Counted from the stretch's first letter, positions 16,189 through 24,992 are shown. The stretch is DNA of 64,000 nt from Pseudolabrys sp. Root1462 (GCF_001426945.1 NZ_LMFS01000001.1:1391757-1455756); one strand, 5' to 3'. Numbers and translations are program-made. Notes: generated by a model from the letters alone, not told the origin.

Positions 16189-17817
16189 CTAGTTGCGCAG
16201 CGCGCCGGCGGCCGCCGCCACCTGAGTCATCAACTTGGCCCAGTCGCCGCTGGCGTCCTGCCGGAAGACGCGCATGGTCTCGTACCACGGCGTATCGTCG
16301 CGCGAGATCATCCAGCGCCAGTCCGAGATCACCGGCACCAGCGTGAATACCGGCCGCGCCAGCGCGCCGGCCAGATGCACGATCGAGGTGTCGCAGCCGA
16401 TCACCAGGTCGAGGTTCTGAATCACTGCCGCGGTGTCGAGGAAGAGCGGCGCCTTGGCGTCGTTGTCGGCATCGACGGTTTTGATCTGATCGCGGAACGA
16501 CACGCCGCGGATCTGCTCCAGCGGCGCGCCTTTCTGCAGCGCGATCAGTTCGACATTCGGCAGGTCGGCGACTGCCTTGAAAGCGGCGAGCGGAATGTCG
16601 CGGCGCGAAGTTTGCGTGCGGTCGGCGTGACCCGGCGCCCAGTTGATGCCGATGCGCAGTCCTTTCGTCGGTCCAAGCGTCTCGCGCCACTTCTCGATCA
16701 ACGCCGGTTCGGCGGCGAGATAAGGCGTTGCCCCCGGCATGGTGTCCGGCGTGATCTGCATCAGGCCCGGCACGCTCATCAGCGGCGCCCAGCGCAGCGG
16801 CTTGTCGCTTTCGCGCAGCTCGTCTTCGCTGGTGGCGATCGTCACGCCCTTGAGCGTCGACAGCAGCGCCTTCAGGCCCGGCCGCACCAGCAGCGTCACG
16901 TCATGGCCTTGCGACGCCAGCCATGGAGCTAGTCGCCCGAACTGGATGGTATCGCCGAGGCCTTGCTCGGCGACCAGCACGATGCGTTCGCCGTCGCGCT
17001 TCTCGCCGTGCCAGCGCGGATCGGGCAGGGCCTTGTAGGTCGGCTTCGCCAGTTGGCCGCGGTGGTCGTAATCGGCAAAGCCCGCCGGCCAGTCGCCGAG
17101 CATCATCTTGATCTGGCCGCGCGCGGCGAAGGCCTCATGCATGCGCGCGGAGTATTTGATCGCCTGGTCGTAGGACGCGATGGCTTCGGCGAAGCGCCGG
17201 CTCTCGGCGGCGCCCTGCGCCAGCTCGATGAGGCCGAGATCCTTCAACACCTGGCCGCGGTTCATGTAGATGCCAGGTTCGCCCGGCGCGCAGACGATGG
17301 CCTTGTCGTAGTCCTTGAGCGCCTCGGCCGGGCGGCCGATCGACTCGTAGAGCGCGCCGCGGTTGAGCAGGTCGGTAGCCGAGGCCGGATCGAGCTCGAG
17401 CGCGCGGTCGAAGCTCTTCAACGCCTCCATCGGCAGGCCGGCATCGACCAGGATGCTGCCGCGGTTGCCGTGGGCGGCGGCGAGGTTGGGGTCCAGGGCG
17501 ATGGCCTGGTCGATCGCCTTGATCGCCTCGAGCGGCTCGCCGAGCCGGTCCAGCGCCTGGCCGAGCACATTGTACATCTTGGCGGTGGCCGGGCCGAACT
17601 TGATGGCGCGGCGCACGACATCGACGCCTTCCTTGTACTGGCCTTCGGCGCAGGCGACCACGGCGCAGTAATACAGCGCTTCGGCGTGCTCGGGATTGAT
17701 CCGCAGCACCTCCATATACCGCTCCATCGCCGGACGCAGTTGGCCCTGGCGGTGGTGAAACAGGCCCTGTTGCAGGATCTGGGCGATGGTCTGCGGCGCG
17801 GTGTTCGGCTCGGTCAT
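16189..17817 (-). CDS. TPR-containing glycosyltransferase family protein
   Basis: The 542-residue protein has about six tetratricopeptide repeats in residues 10-235 (for example YYCAVVACAEGQYKEGVDVVRRAIKFGP and NRGSILVDAGLPMEALKSFDRALELDP). A GT-B-like glycosyltransferase part follows, with LVAEQGLGDTIQFGRLAPWL, LRIGINWAPGH and DLVIGCDTSIVHLAGALARPV. The order resembles bacterial TPR proteins with a GT9-like domain. Donor and acceptor are unknown. The start ATG at 17817 (MTEPNTAPQ) was chosen over one 36 bases upstream. A 100-base repeat separates it from pccB. Confidence 0.82.
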   Translation of the reverse strand: MTEPNTAPQTIAQILQQGLFHHRQGQLRPAMERYMEVLRINPEHAEALYYCAVVACAEGQYKEGVDVVRRAIKFGPATAKMYNVLGQALDRLGEPLEAIKAIDQAIALDPNLAAAHGNRGSILVDAGLPMEALKSFDRALELDPASATDLLNRGALYESIGRPAEALKDYDKAIVCAPGEPGIYMNRGQVLKDLGLIELAQGAAESRRFAEAIASYDQAIKYSARMHEAFAARGQIKMMLGDWPAGFADYDHRGQLAKPTYKALPDPRWHGEKRDGERIVLVAEQGLGDTIQFGRLAPWLASQGHDVTLLVRPGLKALLSTLKGVTIATSEDELRESDKPLRWAPLMSVPGLMQITPDTMPGATPYLAAEPALIEKWRETLGPTKGLRIGINWAPGHADRTQTSRRDIPLAAFKAVADLPNVELIALQKGAPLEQIRGVSFRDQIKTVDADNDAKAPLFLDTAAVIQNLDLVIGCDTSIVHLAGALARPVFTLVPVISDWRWMISRDDTPWYETMRVFRQDASGDWAKLMTQVAAAAGALRN

Positions 17818-17855
17818 GTCCGGGCTTCTAGGGGGGATTGGCGGACCGTTCAACC

Positions 17856-17955
17856 GTCGTCCCCGCGAAAGCGGGGACCCATAATCGCTGCCTCGAATAA
17901 TTCTCTCAGACAGGGGATATGGGTCCCGGGTCTCCTTTCAGTCGCCCGGGACGAC
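17856..17955. repeat. palindromic intergenic repeat (GTCGTCCCCGCGAAAGCGGGG type)
   Basis: Outer ends gtcgtccc/gggacgac are perfectly inverted. A second perfect 10-base pair is gggacccata (17874-17883) and tatgggtccc (17918-17927). The left end also folds as tccccgc-gaaa-gcgggga-like. It lies in the divergent region between the TPR glycosyltransferase and pccB and has no coding potential. The form is that of a dispersed repeat in this group of bacteria. Confidence 0.75.
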
Positions 17956-18033
17956 AATCACTGGCCTTTTGCAGCGCAACCAAGCCTGTGACATTCTCCC
18001 CGGAACACCACGGCCAGGGACTGAGACGACCCC

Positions 18034-19560
18034 ATGAAAGACATCCTCGACAAACTCGACGAGCGGCGCGCCGAGGCCCGCCTGGGCGGCGGCGACAAGC
18101 GCATCGAGGCGCAGCACAAGCGCGGCAAGCTGACCGCCCGCGAGCGCATCGAACTCCTGCTCGACAAGGACTCGTTCGAGGAAATCGACATGTTCGTCGA
18201 GCACCGCTCCGCCGACTTCGGCATGGAGAAGCAGAAGATCCCCGGCGACGGCGTCGTCACCGGCTGGGGCACCATCAACGGCCGCACCGTCTACCTGTTC
18301 TCCAAGGACTTCACCGTGTTTGGCGGCTCGCTGTCGGAAGCGCACGCGCAGAAGATCATGAAGGTGCAGGACATGGCGATGAAGGCGCGCTGTCCGATCA
18401 TCGGCGTGTTCGACGCCGGCGGCGCCCGCATCCAGGAAGGCGTCGCCGCGCTCGGCGGCTACGGCGAAGTGTTCAAGCGCAACGTCATCGCCTCCGGCGT
18501 CATTCCGCAGATCAGCGTCATCATGGGGCCGTGCGCCGGCGGCGACGTCTATTCGCCGGCCATGACCGATTTCATCTTCATGGTGCGCGACACCTCCTAC
18601 ATGTTCGTCACCGGCCCCGACGTGGTGAAGACCGTGACCAACGAGGTCGTCACGGCGGAAGAACTCGGCGGCGCCTCGGTGCACACCGCCAAGTCCGGCG
18701 TCGCCGACGGCTCGTTCGAGAACGACGTCGATTGTCTTCTGCAGATGCGCCGGCTGATGGACTTCCTGCCGTCGAACTTCGAAGCCGGCCCGCCGACCTG
18801 GCCGAGCTTTGCCGACATCGACGCGATCGACGAGTCGCTCGACACTTTGGTGCCGGACAATCCGAACAAGCCCTATGACATCAAGGAGCTCATCACCAAG
18901 GTGGTGGACGAGGGGGATTTCTTCGAACTGTCGGCGGCCTACGCCAAGAACATCGTCATCGGCTTCGGCCGCGTCGCCGGCTCGACCGTCGGCTTCGTCG
19001 CCAACCAGCCGATGGTGCTGGCCGGCGTGCTCGACAGCGACGCCAGCCGCAAGGCGGCGCGCTTCGTGCGCTTCTGCGACGCTTTCAACATTCCAATCGT
19101 CACCTTCGTTGACGTGCCGGGCTTTCTTCCCGGCACCGACCAGGAATATGGCGGTCTGATCAAGCACGGCGCCAAGCTGCTGTTCGCTTACAGCCAGTGC
19201 ACCGTGCCGCTCGTCACCGTCATCACGCGCAAGGCCTTCGGCGGCGCCTATGACGTGATGGCGTCGAAGCACGTTGGCGGCGATCTCAACTACGCCTGGC
19301 CGACGGCGCAGATTGCGGTGATGGGCGCCAAGGGCGCGGTCGAGATCATCTTCCGCGGCGGCACGCCAGAGCAGATCGCGGCGCAGACCAAGCAATACGA
19401 AGACCGCTTCCTGTCACCCTTCGTCGCCGCCGAGCGCGGTTATATCGACGACGTCATCATGCCGCACTCGACGCGCAAGCGCATCGCGAGGGCGCTGGCG
19501 ATGCTGAAGAACAAGCACGCCGAGATGCCGCGAAGGAAGCACGATAATTTGCCGGTGTGA
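18034..19560 (+). CDS. pccB: propionyl-CoA carboxylase beta (carboxyltransferase) subunit
   Basis: The 508-residue subunit transfers the carboxyl group from biotin to propionyl-CoA, giving methylmalonyl-CoA. The acyl-CoA pocket [14 protein letters not shown], the first oxyanion hole [35 protein letters not shown], and in the second half [16 protein letters not shown] and [16 protein letters not shown] are intact. Length matches the family. The partner alpha subunit is about 16 kb away (35523-37541) on the same strand, with unrelated genes between, so the pair is split. A propionyl rather than methylcrotonyl substrate is inferred from overall resemblance. Confidence 0.93.
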   Translation: MKDILDKLDERRAEARLGGGDKRIEAQHKRGKLTARERIELLLDKDSFEEIDMFVEHRSADFGMEKQKIPGDGVVTGWGTINGRTVYLFSKDFTVFGGSLSEAHAQKIMKVQDMAMKARCPIIGVFDAGGARIQEGVAALGGYGEVFKRNVIASGVIPQISVIMGPCAGGDVYSPAMTDFIFMVRDTSYMFVTGPDVVKTVTNEVVTAEELGGASVHTAKSGVADGSFENDVDCLLQMRRLMDFLPSNFEAGPPTWPSFADIDAIDESLDTLVPDNPNKPYDIKELITKVVDEGDFFELSAAYAKNIVIGFGRVAGSTVGFVANQPMVLAGVLDSDASRKAARFVRFCDAFNIPIVTFVDVPGFLPGTDQEYGGLIKHGAKLLFAYSQCTVPLVTVITRKAFGGAYDVMASKHVGGDLNYAWPTAQIAVMGAKGAVEIIFRGGTPEQIAAQTKQYEDRFLSPFVAAERGYIDDVIMPHSTRKRIARALAMLKNKHAEMPRRKHDNLPV

Positions 19561-19619
19561 TCGCGCCGCCGAGGCATATGACGAAGCAGGGCTGAGGCGC
19601 GCGGACCGCGCCGCCGCCT

Positions 19620-20252
19620 TCACCCCCACCGGCTCGCCTTGCGGCCCTTGTCGGTGAGCAGCCCGCGGAAGAAGAGTTCGATGCTCTTGTCGAAGGCGGC
19701 GCGCGGCGTCAGCCCGGTCTGCGCCAGCACCGCGGGGTCGTGCACGCCCTTGATGATCTGAATCCAGTACGCCGTGACGAAGGGGATGTCGGTGTCCGGC
19801 CGCACCATGCCCTCTGCGATGCCTTCGCGGAGCAGCAGGTTGAACACGATCGGAATATTGTTTTCCTTGAGCGTGTCGATCTCGCGCGCCAGCGCCGGCG
19901 CATGGCGATGCAGGTCGTCGAGAAAGTTCGGCCCGAGCGGTCCGAATTGAGCGCCGATGATGCCGAGCACGGCCTCGAACTTGACCGGGAACGCATCGCC
20001 CTTGCTCATCGCGGCCTGCACCTGCCGCCGGATCGTCGCGCCGGTGGCGGCGATGATGGCGCTGACGATCGCGTCCTTCGATGGGAAGTGGATATAGATC
20101 GTCTTCTTGCTCATGCCGAGCGCGAAGGCGAGCTGGTCCATCGTCAGGCCGCTGTAGCCGTCACGCAACAGCAGTTCGCGCGTCGTGGCGATGATGCGGC
20201 CCGCCGGTCCGTCGTCGAGGTCAATCGGGGGAAGGGGCGACGGATCCGGCAC
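19620..20252 (-). CDS. TetR family transcriptional regulator
   Basis: The 210-residue regulator has a TetR helix-turn-helix at about residues 37-62 (TMDQLAFALGMSKKTIYIHFPSKDAI) and a helical ligand domain with a C-terminal TetR_C-like region (FVTAYWIQIIKGVHDP). It lies directly downstream of, and on the same strand as, the FAD monooxygenase (15-base gap), so the two probably form one transcript. A TetR-sized palindrome in front of the monooxygenase (21978-22003) is its candidate operator. The ligand is presumably the monooxygenase substrate (inference). Confidence 0.88.
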   Translation of the reverse strand: MPDPSPLPPIDLDDGPAGRIIATTRELLLRDGYSGLTMDQLAFALGMSKKTIYIHFPSKDAIVSAIIAATGATIRRQVQAAMSKGDAFPVKFEAVLGIIGAQFGPLGPNFLDDLHRHAPALAREIDTLKENNIPIVFNLLLREGIAEGMVRPDTDIPFVTAYWIQIIKGVHDPAVLAQTGLTPRAAFDKSIELFFRGLLTDKGRKASRWG

Positions 20253-20267
20253 GGCTCTCGGAATGGG

Positions 20268-21878
20268 TTACGAAGTGACGGTCTCCCGCGGGCGCGAGGC
20301 CGCGGCGCGTGGCTGCGCCCCTAGCACATGTTCGAGGTAATTGGCGAGTTGCGCAAGATCGCCCGGCCCGCCGCGCGCGGCGACAACCTGATCGGGACGA
20401 ATGAGCACCCAGCCGGGCGGACTGATGTGGTAGCGGTCGCGCACCTCGCCATGCCAGTCGCTTTCCGGGCCGAGGCGCAGCACGGTGAGATCGCCGGCGA
20501 AAGCGTCGGTGATGCCGCCGAGCGACAGCGTCTTGTCGGGCTCCTCGAAGACCAGCAGCGTGTGGTGCGGACCGCTCAGCGTGCGCCACAGGCTGGCCTC
20601 GGCGTTGTTGGCGTCGATGTAGCGGGCGTCGCGGGCGCGGCTGCCGACATCGGTGCGCCGCCAGCGGCGCGGCTGCGTGGCGAAAGAGACGAGCGGACCG
20701 TCCTGATAGACGATCTCGGTTTCCGACAGTTCGATCTGCAGCGCGCGCTGCGCCGCGGGAATGTTGCCGGCGAGACTCACCGCGACGTCCCGCAGCATGC
20801 GGGCAATGCCGCTGCTGGCGAAGGCGGCGTGCAGCTTCTGCGCGGCGCCGGCGATGACAGCGCGTGCGATCGGCCTGCGTTCGGCTTCGTAGCTGTCGAG
20901 CAGCAGCGTGCTGTCGCCTTTGCCGCGCAGCACGGCGGCAAGCTTCCAGCCGAGATTGACCGCGTCCTGGATGCCGGTGTTCATGCCCTGGCCGCCGGCC
21001 GGGCTGTGGATGTGGGCGGCATCACCGGCGAGAAACACGCGGCCGTCGCGATAGCGCAACGCCAGCCGCTCGTTGATGCGGAAAGTGGAGAGCCAGCTTG
21101 GGCTGTGCAGCCGCAGGCCCGGCGGTCCGTGAAGGTCGATGTGGCCCTGCAATTCTTCGACGGTGCAGGGCGCATCGTTCTTGTCGTCCTTGCGCACTGC
21201 AAAGATGCGCCAAGTCGCTTCCTCGAACGGAAACATCGCGACGGTGCCGCCGCCATGCCACCAGACATAGATGCTCTGATGATCGAGATCGCCGTCGATC
21301 CGAACGTCGCCGAGCAGGTAGGTCTGTGGTTCGGTGTAGCCTTCGAACTCGATGCCGAGCGAACGGCGCACGAAGCTGCGGGCGCCGTCGGCACCGACTA
21401 GATAGACGGCGCGCACGGTCTCGGCGCGACCGTCATGCGCGCGCAGTTCGGCGGTCACGCCGGTCTCGTCCTGCTTGAAGCCGACGAGCTCGACGCCGCG
21501 CTCCACCGTCAGGCCGAGTTCGGCGGCGCGTGCGGTGAGAATGGATTCGGTGACGCCTTGCGGCAGCAGCAACGGGTAGGGATAGGGACTGTCGATGCCG
21601 TCGCCGACTTTGAGTGTCGCCAGTTGCCGCTTGCCGTCGCCGATGCGCAAGGCATTGAGGCGGACGCCTGCGGCGACGAAGCGGTCGATGACGCCGAGCC
21701 CGGCCAGCGCCTCGAGGCTGCCGCTCCACATCGCGAGTGCCTTCGACACCGTGGCCGGTACCGGCGCCTGGTCGATCAGGCGCACCGGAACGCCGTAGCG
21801 GCGTAGCGTGACGGCGAGCGTCAGGCCGGTCGGACCGGCGCCCGAGATCAGAACCGGCAGTTCACAGTCGGAAGTCAT
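20268..21878 (-). CDS. FAD-dependent aromatic monooxygenase (PheA/TfdB family)
   Basis: The 536-residue flavoprotein hydroxylase has the FAD dinucleotide loop LISGAGPTGLTLAVTL near the N-terminus, the DG-type motif VGADGARSFVRRSLGI, and the second FAD motif RVFLAGDAAHIHSPAGGQGMN followed by TGIQDAVNLGWKLA. A thioredoxin-like C-terminal domain of the phenol hydroxylase type is likely. The ATG at 21878 follows GGGGA. Substrates of the family include phenols and polyketide or antibiotic aromatics. The substrate here is unknown. A TetR gene follows, and an operator-like palindrome precedes it by about 100 bases. Confidence 0.87.
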   Translation of the reverse strand: MTSDCELPVLISGAGPTGLTLAVTLRRYGVPVRLIDQAPVPATVSKALAMWSGSLEALAGLGVIDRFVAAGVRLNALRIGDGKRQLATLKVGDGIDSPYPYPLLLPQGVTESILTARAAELGLTVERGVELVGFKQDETGVTAELRAHDGRAETVRAVYLVGADGARSFVRRSLGIEFEGYTEPQTYLLGDVRIDGDLDHQSIYVWWHGGGTVAMFPFEEATWRIFAVRKDDKNDAPCTVEELQGHIDLHGPPGLRLHSPSWLSTFRINERLALRYRDGRVFLAGDAAHIHSPAGGQGMNTGIQDAVNLGWKLAAVLRGKGDSTLLLDSYEAERRPIARAVIAGAAQKLHAAFASSGIARMLRDVAVSLAGNIPAAQRALQIELSETEIVYQDGPLVSFATQPRRWRRTDVGSRARDARYIDANNAEASLWRTLSGPHHTLLVFEEPDKTLSLGGITDAFAGDLTVLRLGPESDWHGEVRDRYHISPPGWVLIRPDQVVAARGGPGDLAQLANYLEHVLGAQPRAAASRPRETVTS

Positions 21879-21977
21879 CGAATCCCCACGAAAATGGCAG
21901 GAAAGACATGACGCGGACGGAGCGTCGCAATGTTCGGGGCGTCTGGGCCCGCCAGTCAAAGCGAGCTCTCATCCGTG

Positions 21978-22003
21978 GAAACTATAAATACCATAATAGT
22001 TTC
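21978..22003. promoter_or_regulatory. palindrome gaaactat-N10-atagtttc, candidate TetR operator
   Basis: Perfect 8-base arms with a 10-base AT-rich spacer lie about 100 bases upstream of the FAD monooxygenase start, inside the most AT-rich stretch nearby (21970-22030). Size and position suit autogenous control by the TetR regulator encoded at 19620-20252. Confidence 0.6.
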
Positions 22004-22185
22004 TAGAGTTTCGACCGTCAAGTGGTATTTTTGTGTGGAGGCAAACGTGCTGTCGCCGCGACACACGCATTGAGGAAAAAATCCTCCATCACTGTCGACT
22101 TCATTCCCAACCTATATAATCCTATATTCGTTCCATCCGTCGAGGGGCGCTGTCACGAGGCGTCGTGGAAGCGGGGTGGAATGCG

Positions 22186-22252
22186 GTGCCCGCGGGCTGG
22201 AGGAAACACACCTCCGGCGCTCGGGCGGCGCCGGGGTTCCGCCCGGGGGCAC
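22186..22252. repeat. hairpin cluster, left part of structured element
   Basis: The outer arms gtgcccgcgggc (22186-22197) and gcccgggggcac (22241-22252) pair with one mismatch. Nested inside are the hairpin ggagg-aaacaca-cctcc (22199-22215) and an arm ggcgc/gcgcc. A GNRA-capped hairpin ctgcc-gaaa-ggcag lies further downstream near 22293. Confidence 0.6.
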
Positions 22253-22350
22253 AAGGACCCCCCGCGAGGAGCTCGCTGACGGTGCGCGCTACCTGCCGAA
22301 AGGCAGATCAGCCGCCGAAAGCGCGGCCCGGTCGCCGGCAAGACACCGCC

Positions 22351-22466
22351 ATGGAGCGCCGCGGGGCGCAGGTTTCTCCGATCGCAAGGAGAAACCTCGC
22401 ACCCACAAGGTGCGATCCTCTATGGGCGCCTCGCGGCGCTCCATTCCCTCATCGTCACGATGAGGG
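22351..22466. repeat. three-way-junction palindrome plus adjacent hairpin
   Basis: Bases 22351-22369 pair with 22426-22444 over 19 positions with a single G-U pair. Enclosed are a 10-bp hairpin (aggtttctcc/ggagaaacct, 22370-22397) and a 6-bp hairpin (cgcacc/ggtgcg, 22398-22414). Two bases further on, ccctcatcg-tca-cgatgaggg (22446-22466) forms another perfect 9-bp hairpin. The form suits either a structured RNA or a dispersed palindromic element. Confidence 0.7.
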
Positions 22467-22671
22467 GCAGGCGACAGGGGAAGTCCGGCGCACCCGGCGC
22501 CGCGCAAACAACACGGGCGCTGGCGCGTGCGCGCCGAATGCTTCCGCAAAATTCCGTTCCGAACGGGCCGCGCGGAGCCCGCGGCCGGAGCGAGCGATTG
22601 TGATTGGCGAAAGCTTCGCCGCGTCACTAGCCTGACGGCAAAGAGAGTCGCTCATTCGACAGGAGTTGCTC

Positions 22672-23100
22672 ATGTCGCTCGCAAACACCAGCCGCTTCGC
22701 GGTCGTCAAACCCGGTCAGACTTATCTCGGCAAGCAGGGCGTCGTTTACGGCGCCGGCGCCTCGAAGGAAACCGTCGGCGCCGAAAAGATCTGCATGAAC
22801 GTGATGCCGATGCCGCCCGGCAAGCGCGCCAAGGCGCATTACCACGACAAGATCGAGACCATCGCCTATCTGCTCGAGGGCGAGTGCGCGGTCTATTACG
22901 GCGACGGCCTCGAACACCGCGTCATGGTGCAGGCCGGCGATCATGTCTTCTGCCCGGCCGATGTGCCGCACGCGCCGTCGAACGAAAGCGGCAAGCCGTG
23001 CACCTGGCTGGTCGTGCATTCGGCCGGCTCCGACCAGGAAGGCATCGTCATGCTGCCGGAGCTCGACAAGGTGCTGGTGGAGAAGCTCGGCGCCGCCTAG
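22672..23100 (+). CDS. cupin domain-containing protein
   Basis: This 142-residue single-domain beta-barrel protein has the two cupin motifs: motif 1 with the metal-binding His and Glu in AHYHDKIETIAYLLEGECAVYYG, and motif 2 DHVFCPADVPHAPSNESG. It probably binds a divalent metal and acts as a small-molecule isomerase, dioxygenase or sensor. The ATG at 22672 has AGGAG six bases upstream. A TTG two codons earlier overlaps that site and is rejected. It is 20 bases from the secreted-protein gene and probably co-transcribed with it. Confidence 0.85.
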   Translation: MSLANTSRFAVVKPGQTYLGKQGVVYGAGASKETVGAEKICMNVMPMPPGKRAKAHYHDKIETIAYLLEGECAVYYGDGLEHRVMVQAGDHVFCPADVPHAPSNESGKPCTWLVVHSAGSDQEGIVMLPELDKVLVEKLGAA

Positions 23101-23120
23101 CCGGCGCTTCGGAGGCTGCG

Positions 23121-23669
23121 ATGCTTCGCCTGTTCGCCGCATGTCTGCTTGTCGCCGCGTCGCCGACGCTCGCCTTCGCTTTCGAAGGCGAGAACCTGCT
23201 GGTGTCGCTGCCGGATGGCTACAAGGTCGATTTCCAGAAACGGCAGGGCAAGGCGCAGATCACCGAGATGGTGCCGAAGGCCGAGACCGTGAACAGCTGG
23301 ACCGAGATGCTGACGGTGCAGGTTTTCTACGGCCTCAAGTCGACGCCCGAGCAGTTTCGCGATCGCATCGCGGCGCTGTGGAGCCAGTCGTGTTCGGGCG
23401 CCGAAAGCGCGCCGATCATGAGCGCGGTGGAAAGCGGCTATCCGGTGACGATGTGGCTGGCATCCTGTCCGCTCAACAAGGACACCGGCAAGGCGGAGTT
23501 CACCTTCATGAAGGCGATCGCCGGCAAGGACAGCTTCTACGTGGTGCAGAAGGCGTTCAAGTTCACGCCGTCGAAGGAGCAGACGGCGACCTGGACGCAG
23601 TATCTCAGGAAAGTCGGGGTCTGTGACACGCGCGTGGCGGAGCGCGCCTGTCCCGCCGGAATCAAATAG
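23121..23669 (+). CDS. secreted hypothetical protein
   Basis: The 182-residue product begins with a Sec signal peptide (MLRLFAACLLVAASPTLAFA, cleavage after AFA). The mature part has alternating strands (ENLLVSLPDGYKVDFQKR, TEMLTVQVFYGLKSTPEQFRDRIAALW) and two or three cysteine pairs (SCSG, ASCP, VCD/RACP) that could form disulfides in the periplasm. I do not recognise a named domain. GGAGG lies seven bases before the ATG. A strong hairpin terminator starts at the stop codon. Confidence 0.75.
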   Translation: MLRLFAACLLVAASPTLAFAFEGENLLVSLPDGYKVDFQKRQGKAQITEMVPKAETVNSWTEMLTVQVFYGLKSTPEQFRDRIAALWSQSCSGAESAPIMSAVESGYPVTMWLASCPLNKDTGKAEFTFMKAIAGKDSFYVVQKAFKFTPSKEQTATWTQYLRKVGVCDTRVAERACPAGIK

Positions 23670-23696
23670 GCGCGCGGGTCCGCTGCCCGCGCGCCT
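23668..23696. terminator. terminator, 11-bp stem
   Basis: The arms aggcgcgcggg and cccgcgcgcct are perfect, with a seven-base loop. It begins within the stop codon of the secreted-protein gene and lies 20 bases from the convergent amidohydrolase stop, so it can serve both strands. Confidence 0.75.
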
Positions 23697-23715
23697 GATT
23701 GCGTCATCGCATCGC

Positions 23716-24807
23716 TCACGCCGTCTTCAGCCGCGGCACCAGCCGGAGCGCGTTGTCACGCTCGATCATCTTGATCTGGTCGGGTTTGAAGAAGTCTTCC
23801 AGCGGCTTGATGTATTCGGCGGCGCGGCGATAGGGGTAGTCGGTGCCGAACACGATCTGCGAGGCCGGCACCATCTTGGCGAGCGCGGCCAGCGTCACGT
23901 CGTTCGGGATCGCCGCCGTGTCGTAGTAGAAGCGGTTGATCTGCTTTTCGATCTGCGCGCGCGTCACCTTGCCCGCATAAGGCGGCCGGGCGATCGATTG
24001 CACGGTGAAGCGTTCGTAGAACGCGGTGATCGAACCGCCACCATGCGACCAGATCCAGTTGATGTCGGGATATTTCTCGCCGTAGCCGGAGAAGATCACG
24101 GTGAAGATCGAGCGCGTCGTGTCTGTGCCGAATTCGATCAGGGCAGGGTCGATATCGCGCACCAGGTTGACGCAGCAATTGGCCGCGGTCGGGTGGGTGT
24201 AGACGGTGGCCTTGCGGCGGTTCAGCTCCGCCCAGACCGGCTCGAACTCTTTGTAGCCGAGCCACTTGTCGCCGTAGCTCGTCATCACGCCGACACCGTC
24301 GACCTTCAACGTGTCGAAGGCGTATTCGATCTCCTTGAGGCTTTCGTCGACATGCGGCAGCGGCAGCATCGCCCAGGTGCCGAAACGGCCGGGGTGATTG
24401 CTTTCCAGCTTCTTGGCGAATTCGTTGGACTCGCGGGCGATGCGCGTGGCGGTCGGGGCATCGAAGGGCGAAGCCTGCGGCGTGGTCGGCGAGGTGATGG
24501 CGACGCCGACACCGCCTTTGTCCATGTCCTCGAGCGTCTTCTCGACCGTCCAGTTGGTCACCGGCGGCGAGTCGAGCTTGGCGCTCTTGAGCGCGGTGAT
24601 CCAACTCGGCGATGCGATGTGGTGGTGCACGTCGATGATGCTGCCCTTGGCCTGCGCATAGGCCTTCGGCAGAAAGCCTGCGAGTGGCGCGGCGGTGCAG
24701 GCGAAGGCGGCAGCGCCGCCGGCGAGAAATGCGCGGCGCGACAGAGCACGACCGTGTTGCGATCCGCACGAGCAAACCGATTGAAACTGCGACAAGGCCG
24801 TGCGCAT
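23716..24807 (-). CDS. Tat-exported amidohydrolase (amidohydrolase_2 family)
   Basis: The 363-residue protein has a twin-arginine signal (SRRAFLAGGAAAFACTAAPLAGFL, about residues 23-46), then a metal-dependent TIM barrel of the ACMSD/amidohydrolase_2 family. Metal ligands are suggested by IIDVHHHIA near the mature N-terminus, a His in VYTHPTAANC, WIWSHGGGS, and a catalytic Asp in VFGTDYPY. Family members are decarboxylases or hydrolases of aromatic or lactone substrates, and export of such an enzyme is uncommon. The substrate is unknown. The start is the ATG at 24807, with gaggctctc upstream. Confidence 0.85.
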   Translation of the reverse strand: MRTALSQFQSVCSCGSQHGRALSRRAFLAGGAAAFACTAAPLAGFLPKAYAQAKGSIIDVHHHIASPSWITALKSAKLDSPPVTNWTVEKTLEDMDKGGVGVAITSPTTPQASPFDAPTATRIARESNEFAKKLESNHPGRFGTWAMLPLPHVDESLKEIEYAFDTLKVDGVGVMTSYGDKWLGYKEFEPVWAELNRRKATVYTHPTAANCCVNLVRDIDPALIEFGTDTTRSIFTVIFSGYGEKYPDINWIWSHGGGSITAFYERFTVQSIARPPYAGKVTRAQIEKQINRFYYDTAAIPNDVTLAALAKMVPASQIVFGTDYPYRRAAEYIKPLEDFFKPDQIKMIERDNALRLVPRLKTA

Positions 24808-24962
24808 GAGAGCCTCCCTGAAACGGCCGGACGGTGGCCGGCCTTGTTGTGGCCAGGAAGGCTAGCGCCTCATCCGGCTTCGGCAAAGGCAATTGCATGC
24901 TGCGCCGCGGCGTTGGCCCAACAGTTGCATCCAACTTTTCCGCTAGACGGATGGATGGGCCG

Positions 24963-24992
24963 TTGACCTTATGATTTTGGTATCTGTGCTAT
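24963..24992 (+). promoter_or_regulatory. candidate sigma70-type promoter
   Basis: TTGACC and TGCTAT boxes are separated by 18 bases, 46 bases upstream of the hydrolase start codon at 25038. The stretch is AT-rich within a GC-rich region. Confidence 0.4.

Larger units (their letters stand above)
22004..22671. other. 668-base non-coding region with structured element
   Basis: The first ~135 bases are AT-rich and probably hold promoter elements. From about 22186 to 22466 the DNA folds into a series of long perfect hairpins (listed separately). From 22470 to 22640 it is GC-rich with short inverted repeats. Several short frames are open but none has a credible start or protein-like composition. 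The cupin gene begins at 22672. Confidence 0.6.

Noticed and set aside
22186-22466. Cobalamin riboswitch or RNase P RNA
   Set aside because: The diagnostic B12-box and the conserved RNase P blocks are not found. Short similarities are limited to GC-rich stems.
22165-22635. Short overlapping frames in the structured non-coding region
   Set aside because: They run through perfect hairpins, have unlikely composition and no ribosome sites. The region is better explained as structured DNA or RNA.
22527-23120. Long in-frame extension upstream of the secreted protein and overlapping the cupin gene
   Set aside because: It is out of frame with the cupin, has Arg-rich low-complexity sequence, and the signal peptide and GGAGG fix the start at 23121.
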